A DNA stretch of 64,000 bases, from the NCBI RefSeq assembly GCF_963678635.1, contig NC_087068.1, forward strand, positions 54,468,467 through 54,532,466, in the 5' to 3' direction. The translations under genes and the position numbers were made by a program. The notes below the pieces were generated by a model that ran no database searches, was not told the origin of the DNA, and saw only the letters and a list, made by a program, of their open reading frames with translations. This document shows, one piece after another, positions 54,949 through 64,000 of the stretch (positions are counted from its first letter, which is position 1; each line of letters starts with the position of its first letter). The DNA comes from Symsagittifera roscoffensis. Its lineage: Eukaryota; Xenacoelomorpha; Acoela; Convolutidae.

Positions 54949-55875
54949 CCCGGGTTGACCAAAAAGGCGTATCATATAATTTTCATATATGAAAAAATGC
55001 TTGTCATACATTTCGTACAATTCCATGGAAACATAAATGTTAAGTAAACTCCAAGATAAAGTTTTTCTCATAGTCCATAAAGTTAAGTTTTTAATCGTTC
55101 TATTTCTCAAAATTTTTGGGATGTGTTCATGACCAAACACCAGTGACTAAAACCATGGTTTACTCAAAACAAGAGTCACCAAAGGGTTGATCGTCTGGGA
55201 TAATTTAATGCATTGTAAACGACCTGAATTGTGTAGGAGTTCTCTTCCCAAATCAATTACTGAAAGCTTCAAACTTTTAATTTTGGCAAATTTTTTCAAA
55301 AATGATTTTTTTTTTAAATTAGAATTTTCAAATTATCAGACATTGATCAAGGTATATACTAACATGCCATACAAAAGAAATAAGAGTTTTTAGCCTTTTT
55401 GAAAAAAGGTATCCAGAGAAACTAGAATAAATCCATTTTTTTGTGTATCCAGGTTTAGTTTATGCAGACAAAATTTTAAAACTTGCATGCATCCTTTCTT
55501 TTTGGAAAATGTTTGTTTGAGTACAAAATTCAATTTGCGTTTGAAAAAAAATTTGGGGCAATTTAAATATTACTTGGAAATAACTTTTGTTATCGCCATC
55601 AAAAAAATGCTAGTCATATAATTATGATATATGGAAACTGTATGAAAACCATTTTTTTCCGCAAAAAGAAACATAATTTTTTTTCTTCATCAGCAGACTG
55701 TTTTATTTGATTCAAATAGCCGCAACAACTAATTCGAATCTTTTTTAAATAATTTTTTCAAATTTTATGAAAATTGTATGAACAGCATTTTCCTTACATT
55801 TGATGTATGGAATTGTATGACAAGCATTTCCGGTGCATGGGATTGTAAGATAAGCATTTTTGAATTATGGAGGTC
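54949..55875. repeat. Candidate foldback/MITE element bounded by CCCGGGTTGACC inverted ends
   Basis: CCCGGGTTGACC at 54,949-54,960 faces GGTCAACCCTGGG at 55,863-55,875. Inside, GACAAGCATTT/AAATGCTTGTC-type words occur in both orientations (near 54,995, 55,605, 55,819, 55,851). This suggests internal foldback arms. No open frame for a transposase was seen. The terminal repeat is short, so boundaries are tentative. Confidence 0.5.
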
Positions 55876-56916
55876 AACCCTGGGATTTATCCCGCAGTTA
55901 AAAGTGTTCCAAATTAAATTGAGGTAAGCTAATTAGTCATAAAAGTTTACTTATACCGACTTAAGGGTTAGTATTTGCTTTTGGCAGCCAAAATTTTTTC
56001 ATTACGAGGCCAAGCTGTGTGTATTTTGCTAATTGTAAGCGGAGTCAGCAAAATGATGCTCTCTTTGACCTTCCTTTGTTCTTTCGTTTTCTTTTGGTCA
56101 TTTCGACAAAAAATTCAAATGTTTAAAGGACTTGTCTCGGAATTCCAGAGACTTACACAATCTAAATTGTGCGCCTATCCAGTGGACAGATTAGCCTCGT
56201 AACGTTATTAGTGACTTATCTAAAACTTATTCAACAAAAAAGTCAGACCAATTCAAAGGCAGTCCGAATACTGAAATATATCTATGCTGATAAACAAGCG
56301 CTGTTTTTCTTTTTACAATCATTCAGGCTTTTGCAAAATATTTCTTACCATAATTCCGGCTTTTTCACTTCTTTGGTTCAATTAAAGCGATGGCAGGTTA
56401 CATAAAGTAAAGAAATAGACTGCAAATTGATTACGTGAACAGCTACTAGTAAAATAGTTCAAGCTAGATTGTATCCTTTCTTGCGTCAATTTTTTTGCTA
56501 ACTATGATTAATAATGGTTTTTTTTTGCATGTAATGCCTTTACGAATCAGAGACAGCAGTAATATTATGTATACTTGATCAACAATGTGAATTTTTTTTG
56601 CGTTTTGAACAATTTAATGCAAAATGATGACGCTTGTTTAGAAAATGAAAAAAGTAACATATGTTTAATGTGAGAAGTATTATTAACACAGCAAATGCAC
56701 CGTTTTTTACGTGGCTGTGAAGCTTTAAGCATCTGAAATTAAGCGGAAAGTCTCAATGATACATGTATCTGCATATAACAAACAGAACCGAAAGCAATTT
56801 CAATCAATTCGAATATAAAAACAAAAGCTGCGCACCATTTTTTAGTCTGTATTCTTAATTTATCTCGCTGTTTGTAGATAAACCGAACACTTGGATCTAG
56901 TAAACAGTTTCCCTCC

Positions 56917-57270
56917 CCGGGTTGACCAAAATGTGCAACCATACGTCGCACCATGCATGGTTCCATGGAAGCCATGAAATATTGCCGACGTTTTTTTATG
57001 TTAAAATAACACATTTTCCATGCATGGCGCGACGTATGGTTGCACATTTTTATTATCATGGGGACTTCAAATTAGACAATAGTGATACTTTTACCAGGGC
57101 TGTTGATAGTTTATGTCACCATGGATGCTTGCAATGTATGGTTACTATGGTATCATGCATGGCGCGACGTATGGTTACTATGGTATCATGCATGGCGCGA
57201 CGTATGGATACCATGGAAACATATATGGCGCGACGTATGATTAACAAAAAACCATATTTGGCGCAACATA
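56917..57270. repeat. Foldback repeat with GCGCGACGTATGG tandem units
   Basis: A 33-base arm at 56,928-56,960 (AAAATGTGCAACCATACGTC...) is inverted at 57,018-57,050 with one mismatch and a 57-base loop. Further units of about 35 bases carrying ATGGCGCGACGTATGG follow at roughly 57,158, 57,193 and 57,226, and a weak one near 57,260. The left edge, CCCCGGGTTGACCAAAA, is the same terminus as the element at 54,949. Confidence 0.7.
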
Positions 57271-57274
57271 GAAA

Positions 57275-57930
57275 CTGAATAACCAAGTAAATTCAATATT
57301 CTCGTGGGCATCCAAAAAGTGCTCTGAACGAGGGGGGTGATTGTTAAGTAGATACAACTATTGGTTAATTAATTTTCTACTTCTTTCTGCGACTCCATAA
57401 TCTTGAATAGTTTTCTCCTTATTGTCAATTTTGTGAACAATTACTCATTTGACGTTTGTTCTGGTGTAAAAATAGGTCCGCTTTTTTAAAAGTATGATGT
57501 CACTTTAATTTGAGGAGGTTTCAGTTTTTTTGAGTTTTTAATTTTTTGATTTTTGTTGACTCTGTCATTGCATTATCTACGCCTGTAGAAGATTTTTCGT
57601 TTATTGTTGAGTTTTGCTTTGAGCTGCATGATACCTCAATTTATTGCGCGCTCTATCTCCGTAAACTAATTAAAACGACTTGGTCAATAAAGTTTAACTG
57701 GTATTCTCGGTAATACAAACATTCATTGTCTTTGATCAATAAACAAAACCCAAAACTGCTCTAAATCGCCCTCGCATAATAATTTTGCGCAAGCAAGTAA
57801 AAAACGTTGATTGCGCTTGAGATAAATTGCTCTTTTTGACGGTAAGTCTTAATCAAAGCTGAACCGAATTAGGGAAAAAAACTGTTAAAAAAGGCTAAGT
57901 GGGACTGTAGCCCCTCGTTTTTACATGTAT
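57275..57930. other. AT-rich spacer, no gene recognised
   Basis: About 650 bases of low-complexity A/T-rich DNA with a few T runs; no domain, splice site or repeat stood out. Confidence 0.4.
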
Positions 57931-57937
57931 GAAGACC

Positions 57938-58018
57938 AGGGTATGGAGGGATTTGAACCCGCTTCGGCTGACTAGTCTGTATATAAAACTTTTAGAATAG
58001 GCCGCTCGATCAATAGTT
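57938..58018 (-). repeat. tRNA-like fragment with Pol III A/B boxes (possible SINE head)
   Basis: On the - strand, TGATCGAGCGG near 58,014-58,004 resembles an A box (TGGCCGAGCGG in Leu/Ser tRNAs, two differences). GGGTTCAAATCCC near 57,960-57,948 contains an exact B box. The acceptor ends do not pair (5' CTATTGA against 3' CCATACC), so this is not a functional tRNA gene but may be a tRNA-derived SINE or tRNA relic. Confidence 0.35.
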
Positions 58019-58494
58019 CTTATATGCTATTACTATCGCTTTCATTTGACATCCTCCGCCCCTAAAGACGGAAGCACAGGAGCGAGCTTTAATGCCATTG
58101 ATCACTTTTGGTAGACTCGAGAATCTTACAAGTGCGATTGCCAATAAAGACTGGTATTTTGTTGCACCAGTTAAGCCACTGTAGTGCAATGATTCTGCCT
58201 GTCCACAAAAAACCTCAATAATTTTAATTTGAGACTTAAAACTTATTATTTGAAACGGGTTGCTAAAAGGAACGCATGAAGCTCCAGCTTCAGTATCGAA
58301 AGCGCCTTCACACACGCTGCACGGGCTTTGCCAAACACAATAGCTAATTTGGTCTTACACGTACTCGTAAGCCGTACACGAAGAAAAAAGACGGCGCAGA
58401 ACACATCATGCGAACTATCAACGAAAAAGTGGAGTTCGGTTCGGTCGAAAAGCTTGGTGAAAAAACTACCGTTTATTGTCAGAGTGACAAACAA
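58010..58494 (-). pseudogene. pol: BEL/Pao RNase H region
   Basis: The piece 58,494-58,246 has E-L-H-F-F-V-D-S-S-H (first acidic residue of RNase H in L-H-x-F-x-D-[AS]-S) and K-A-L-S-I-L-K-L-E-L (second acidic residue). The overlapping piece 58,315-58,010 has L-T-G-A-T-K-Y-Q-S and continues the domain in another frame. The pattern is that of the BEL/Pao RNase H. Frame breaks show it is decayed. Confidence 0.75.
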
Positions 58495-58499
58495 AAAAG

Positions 58500-59380
58500 T
58501 CTAAGTGCTACTTGAGAAACTGCTGTTTCTTTTCCTCACAGGAGACTATCGTCCCATTTATGGCCATTGATTCGCTATATGTCTTTTAATAGCAGGCGAG
58601 CCCGCACGGTATATGTGGCTACTAGTCCAATGAGGTCAAAAACCGAGGTTTTAAAAATCGGTTTAGTTCGCTGGGTTTTTGTTTTGTCTAGTGGTCGATC
58701 AACACCTCTACTGACTACTAGAGTATCTCTGCTATGATCCCAGTTTAGACAGAGGACATGCTATGGTTCGTCTGCACTCAAGCAAATATCTTTCGCCGAA
58801 ATTTTTGACTCGCGGTTGTCTAGGTTGAGGTTTGTTGCTATTGAGTGGTCATCGCTGACAAATTGTGTCAAATTGAAAGCACCTAGTTTCAATGGTGAGA
58901 CTAAATTCCTGCTTATTTTCAGTGCTTACTCACTGTTTACTGAAGATTCTAGTTAGTCATCCATGTATAAATTGCAGACGACAGCTAAGACAGCTTCGGG
59001 GTATGCGTCTTGATGATCAGATGCAGTTTTTTGCAATTAAAATTTCACACACGTTTGCGCATAATTCGCAGATATTTCACACATAATTCGCACATAAATC
59101 GCACAAATAATGACGTGTTTTTTATGAATGGCCTCAAAAAACGGAGAGAAATTTGATCTCGCTCAAGAACTTCAACTTGCAAGAACATCCTTTCAACATG
59201 AGCTGAATCGTCGTACTTATGTTGTCGGAATTGTAAGAACACGTATGAGATTTTGCAGAAGATCCGGGCCAACCAGGAGAGGTTTATTTAGGAAAGTTCC
59301 AATAAACTTTGATGCCCCGTTAGGACGAGTCACACCTTGCCGCGTTTGTTCGCGTTCAACACCAGAGGATGCGTGAGATA
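58500..59380 (-). pseudogene. pol: BEL/Pao reverse transcriptase
   Basis: From the right: G-A-S-K-F-I-G-T-F-L-N-K near 59,320, L-V-G-P-D-L-L-Q-N-L near 59,270, L-Q-F-R-Q-H-K and V-E-R-M-F-L-Q-V-E-V near 59,230-59,165 (open piece 59,272-59,045). The segment around the catalytic box (58,700-59,040) is scrambled and no Y-x-D-D was seen. Then comes V-F-D-L-I-G-L-V-A near 58,645 and A-R-L-L-L-K-D-I near 58,600, corresponding to the conserved D-P-L-G-L-L-[AV] and R-x-L-L-Q-x-[IL]-W signature of BEL/Pao. Inactive. Confidence 0.75.
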
Positions 59381-59699
59381 CCATTCACAGTCGGTTTGTG
59401 ATCTGGGATCATGTGGGCGAAAAGTAATGACATGTCCCTACTGAATAACAACTCTAATGATTTCTGCAAAGTTTTCACGGACTGCTGGATCTTTGTTTAA
59501 CTTCTTTTCTAACGACCTAAATTATGCCAAAGAAGAAACCTATTTTTTCACTCTAAACCATTGGTACGATATCTCTCTCACCAGCGTGAAAAATTTCCGT
59601 TTTCGGAATTCACAAAGCATGTTTGTCAACGGCGGAGCGGACGCCTTCTTGCTTGGAAGCTCCTCATACATTTCTAAATCCTACCATGTTTTGGTTTGA

Positions 59700-60065
59700 T
59701 CAGCTGGAGACGTATCCTCAACAACACATTTAAAGCAAGGCGAATTTGAGCCAAAGGACCGGGGTAACGCGCCAGTAACGACCCAACCTATCGGAAGGCG
59801 TACGCCGCACGGTACATGAGAGTCCTGCCCTAGAAGGTAATCAATAGGTCGTACTGCGTGTTAGAAATCCTGCCCTATGATTATCTCAACTACCTCATAC
59901 TTGTGTTGCATCTGTTTTGTTGGAGCCAATTGCGGATATCTTTCCCGAAGATCAGGAGTGTTTATGATGTCAGACCCAATACGGATATCGTCTTCAACAA
60001 AAGCTCGAAGCGAAAACGAAAATTCGCTATTTTTATTTTCAGCGGAAAAGGAGATTCTCACTTAA
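59700..60065 (-). pseudogene. pro: BEL/Pao aspartic protease region
   Basis: The open piece 60,061-59,861 has F-S-L-R-A-F-V-E-D-D-I-R-I, then T-P-D-L-R-E-R-Y-P-Q-L, and ends V-E-I-I-I-G-Q-D-F. I-[IL]-G-Q-D is the C-terminal signature of the BEL-type retropepsin. The expected D-[ST]-G active site should lie just upstream, near 60,080-60,130, and was not found. After the stop the frame continues with G-V-R-L-P-I-G-W-V near 59,790. Confidence 0.65.
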
Positions 60066-60099
60066 TGAGTTTCCAGCACTTCCGAAAACTATGCTTCAC

Positions 60100-61703
60100 T
60101 TTTAATTTGGTGCAGTGCCAGAGAGCATGTTGACTTTTGCACAAGGAACAAGGAGGAATCTTCGATTTTTCTGTAGTTTTGTCAGTTACTATAGTGTGAT
60201 TTGAAAACACTTTAAAATATACTTTTGATTGACGGGCTCCTTGTTATTACTTTTAGAGATAAGCGACCCTAACTTCTCATTCCCTCATCCTTTTCTTTGA
60301 ACCACTCATTGAAATCCAATAAAATTGGTCTTTGTCAGTTATGGGTAACTGTGTGCATTGACCACGCCTCGTTGACCGCTTGGTCATTGAAGTTGAAATA
60401 TTTGAGGTCATCATGGAAAGACAGATACTTAAAAACAGCGACGAGTCCGAAAATGTTTGAAGAAAAACGAATACACTTTCCGAGTTGTGAACTTTTAGGG
60501 GTGGGAATTTACTCAACTTATCTAGATGCGCTCCTACCACAGCACGAGGCTGTCCAAGCTTTCTCTCAAGTGTTGCAAGTGCATCCGTATTTAAAACTCC
60601 ACTATAGCTATATTCGGCTTTTGCAGAGTTAGGTTCACTTCATTGAGCGTTTTCTGAGCATGTTTTCTATCATCACTGAGCATGGATGAATCAACTGTCG
60701 TTTTGAGCTCGGCAAAGGATTCGTGCCAGTTAAGTGGGTTACAATCAAACTGCGTCAGCGTCCTTTCAAGAAGATGATCCTTGCGGATGTGCTTAATTTA
60801 TTCTACTAAATCTTTTGCCATTGTGGACGCTCAAATGGCGGGCCAGAAGACATGTACGGTTTTGTTGCTTGATAACTGGATGAAAAACCATGATAGTTAG
60901 CAGTGCCTTGTGCATGACTCTGCGGAGAATTTTCAGCTGAGAAAAAAACACTCTTAAAAAACGCTTGACTCGAATTTGCAGAAGGATCCAATTGTTTCAG
61001 CAACAGTTTCATTCCAGTCCCGGTGTTGATCTGTGACATTAGATAGCGGGTTGACTTGCGTTAAACTCAATTGCTTATTTTCTCACTCATAATCGACAGC
61101 TTCTCCTCTATCAAAAAACCTTTCAACCCTAAATCTGCCGATTTCGTCCTATGTTTTTTCAGTCAACTCCTCAAACTCTAGATTACATTACTTTGCTGTT
61201 CTAAGTAGTCAATTTTCATTGTATTCTGCTGTTCTTTAAACTTTGTTGAAACTTTGACCTTTGTCTCTAAATGTTGCTGCTTTTTCTTTATGATCAGCAA
61301 ATCCCTTTTTTCACTCGGAGTTTTTGACTGAGCGGCCTTATATCGACTAAATTTTGGATGTCGTCTGCGTTGCTCTGACAACTTAGATTTGCTGTGTGAT
61401 ACATCATCTGCGGGATCCAAGCTTTTCCTCGTTGGATTTAACTTCCTGCAAAGTCTTATCGTGTGTGTGAGTCAACTTATGGATCCATATATCCTGTGCA
61501 GGTATTAACTTATCGGGGTCCTCACTTTTACCGGCTACCGTAATCTGTTCCTGATTTATCTCCACTGCCCTTTCTATAAAGCTCTGGCATTTCGCAAAAT
61601 TATTGTCAGTTTTTGAGGATCGACTTTGGCTTTCAACGTACTCTAAGATAATTTCATGACACTTATAAAACTTTTTTACGTGTTTACCATGTTTCTCAGG
61701 CAA
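60100..61703 (-). pseudogene. gag: BEL/Pao gag
   Basis: Open pieces 61,703-61,404 and 61,420-61,178 form a Lys/Glu/Gln-rich coiled coil, with K-K-K-Q-Q-H-L-E-T-K near 61,275. 61,039-60,806 is Ser/Gln-rich. 60,540-60,277 has K-L-S-K-F-P-P-L-K-V-H near 60,518, as in DUF1759-type Gag. C-S-L-C-K-S-Q-H-A-L-W-H-C near 60,150-60,110 is a zinc-knuckle-like motif. The several pieces lie in different frames. Confidence 0.6.
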
Positions 61704-61750
61704 TTATCCAATTTTTGATTGAAAGTTTTCCTCTATTTCGCAATGATTCA

Positions 61751-64000
61751 CTTAAGATAACAAAGTATAAAAAACTTGAAGCAAACTAAAAATGGAACTA
61801 CTTTTTTGATGGATACCCAAATCAGGATTAATATGACAGCCTTTTATTGATTTCTTAGGTTTTTTTTGCCAAAGAATGTTCTCGCCAAGTTCTTGCCAAA
61901 GACTCTTGGAAGATATCAGGTATTTTTCGAGAAAACTCAAAGAATCTTCAAGAAAAACAAAGATAGCAGAGATGGGTGAAGATTGGCATCCAAGATTTCA
62001 ACTAAATTTTTGGCCTTATTATTGAAGATTGAAATAAAATTTTCTGAAAAAAAAAATAGAAACTCTCCAGAAGTCTCGGTCTTTGAACTCACGATAGAAC
62101 ATTTGAAAAATAGACTAACAAAAACTATAACAAAATCAAATGAAATGATAACAAGAAATTATACGATAAAATTCTAAACAACCAAGGAAATTTTGCGCAT
62201 AACTAAGAATCGCCAGAATAAAAATCAGAGAAAAAAACTCAAAACTTTCTGATGATTATCAGTTTTGAAGCATTTTTAGGCAAACGGGATAAAGTTGCTT
62301 GTTTCACCAGATGAATTGAATTGTTGAACTTGCAATCATCAGTTTTTCGTCTAGAAAATATTGCAAAAATTTCAAAACTTCACGATAAAAAAAGTTTAAA
62401 AAAAGGGAAAATATTCGAAAATATTGATAATTTCCAGCTCAATGGATACTTAGGACAGTCAATAAAAACATTGTAGACTCTTAAATTTGTCATTTTTCCT
62501 TCGCAATAACCCATATTGTCTTGCTAACTTTGTGATAAAAGTCCAACATCAGAATCAAAATAGATGGAACAATTGACGATTCGTTTTACACCAAAAAGGT
62601 CTTCTTAATATGATTCTTAAATTTTTTTTCTCTGAAAATTGCCTTGTTTTGCTAATGTGATGGTGTTTCGGAGAAGCTTGACTAAGTGAATCTTCATTAA
62701 TTTGCGGTGAATCGTTTTAGAAAAAAAACTTTTCTTGGATATCTTTAAAGATCTTGAAGAGTGTTCGAAAAATCTTAAAGAATCTTGAAGATATTTTCAA
62801 GATTGCACAAAAAGTCAAATTCCTAGGTTGAGCTGCTGGATATTGTACATGTTTGTCAGGTTGTATAGATGTAGTTTGGACAGACATTCAGGTACCTTGG
62901 AAAAAGCCGGATTTATTTTAAAGTTTCATTGCTATCTTTGATAAATTTTCAAGAATCTTCAAAATCTTGGCAAGATTTTCAACACGACTGGACCTGGGTT
63001 AGGAACGAAGAAAGTCTGATAAACAGCCATGTGAATGCTGAAAATGCAATCTTTAATTTGAACTATCTTATGTGCTCCGTGAAGGAAAATCAATATTAAA
63101 TCTAAAAATAAACCTTCATTGCCAAATTTTTTCTTTAACCTTTAAGTTTGACACCATATATGGTAATAGTTGCGACATTTCCTTTGATTTGCAACCTTCC
63201 TACGTCTTGTATAATTAGACATAATTACTGCATTAGGTATGACTTGCATCTAGTCGAGTTCAAACTAGGCTAAATATAGACAAATCAGACTTCATCTTAT
63301 CGCTATTTTAAATAACGAAATTAATGAATGATTCTGATCAACAAACTTTCAAACAAAAAATGAAAACTGAGACGGGGTGTAGACAAAATCAGTACAAGGT
63401 CAATAAGAAGAGCCATCAACAACCAGGGTTGTTGTTCCGACTTTCGATACGAAAGTGACGGAATATTTGTGCTCGGGGTGGGTTTTTTTTCCTTCAGACA
63501 AATTTCGACTTTTTAACTAGCCATTTTTGACAAAAATTTTATATATCATTCAATTGGTTTTGTTCTCCTGAGCTTAAATTTGAAAAGATATTTCACCTGT
63601 GATTCATTTTCGTAAAGTTATGGGGGTTTAAAGGTTGCCATTTTGGTCAATTTGGGACAATTAACGCGCGATATAATTCGCGCTATTAACGCGTAAGCGG
63701 AGATTTAATCCGTCTTAAAAATCGTTCCAATTGAAATCGTTAGAAATTGGTTGAAAGAAGGTTATTTGCCATAATTGATTTGTTACAATGAGCAAAATCC
63801 ATTCTTTTAAACTTTGTATGGCGTGTCGGGGGATGATTTTATTAAAAAATTTCAAATTTTAGAAAAAAAAAGTGTCCATTTAGTTTTATTTCATTAATTT
63901 TTTTAATGATATTACTACTCCATAAACTTTAAATGGCGGTCGGAACATTCAGGGCTTGGCCCTGATACGAGCATTCTTGTTACACTTTGCTTAAACCACT
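61751..64000. other. AT-rich end of window, no gene recognised
   Basis: No open frame with a domain, no splice pattern I could link. CAAGAATCTTCAAGA-type words are scattered at 61,895-61,970 and 62,735-62,990, giving local low complexity. Short palindromic words such as AACGCGCGATATAATTCGCG (63,663) occur near the end. Confidence 0.5.

Larger units (their letters stand above)
57990..61750 (-). mobile_element. BEL/Pao-type LTR retrotransposon remnant
   Basis: On the - strand, in order from high to low coordinate: coiled-coil Gag start, DUF1759-like Gag, a zinc-knuckle-like Cys/His motif, a BEL-type protease, RT and RNase H, all broken. This is the gene order of BEL/Pao elements and distinct from the Ty3/gypsy copies elsewhere in the window. 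No LTRs were recognised. Confidence 0.75.

Noticed and set aside
57938-58018. Functional tRNA gene
   Set aside because: The acceptor stem does not pair and no convincing anticodon arm forms.
63660-63710. Palindromic AACGCGCGATATAATTCGCG words as a regulatory site or origin
   Set aside because: Short, single occurrence with no supporting context.

Overview
This is eukaryotic DNA from an invertebrate animal; I cannot place it to phylum. It has no bacterial gene organisation. It has short spliced exons with GT..AG boundaries, an AT-rich background, many simple repeats and several metazoan retroelement families (Ty3/gypsy-like and BEL/Pao). Almost all coding signal belongs to mobile elements; only one host gene is clear.

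Region 1-22,710: one very long LTR retrotransposon on the + strand, about 22.2 kb (454-22,680), inserted in an (ATAC)n microsatellite. Order: 5' LTR (454-1109), 1.5 kb leader, a 3 kb higher-order tandem array built on a TCTTGGGACAGT core (2640-5620), gag with two CCHC knuckles, protease, reverse transcriptase, RNase H, an acidic insert, and an integrase with an intact D-D-E triad. A further ~8.4 kb of accessory coding sequence (13.0-21.4 kb) follows before the 3' LTR. It carries a macro-domain-like segment, an SGNH/GDSL-esterase-like domain, a second possible SGNH-like domain and several unrecognised segments. The copy is dead: reading frames are broken throughout, and the RT has lost two catalytic aspartates. 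The accessory block is the most interesting part of the window.

Region 22,710-42,900: on the - strand, three partial copies (here C, A, B from left to right) of a smaller AT-rich Ty3/gypsy-like element lie head to tail. C keeps an LTR-like segment, primer site and gag. A keeps the protease-RT-RNase H part but lacks the integrase core. B keeps an LTR-like segment, gag, protease region and integrase core but lacks RT. The A and B deletions are complementary.

Region 42,960-51,703: a - strand host gene of the TMEM272-like multipass membrane family. Five exons have matching phase-1 junctions (51,640-51,703; 50,174-50,293; 47,012-47,071; 45,390-45,524; 44,361-44,560). The first exon was not found. 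A decayed duplicate of its last exon lies about 1.1 kb downstream in gene orientation. The introns hold short dispersed repeats, including two pairs of related copies.

Region 51,704-64,000: intergenic or intronic AT-rich DNA with MITE-like and foldback repeats (54.9-57.3 kb), a Pol III A/B-box tRNA-like fragment (~57.94-58.02 kb), a decayed BEL/Pao element on the - strand (58.0-61.7 kb), and a final 2.2 kb in which I recognise no gene.
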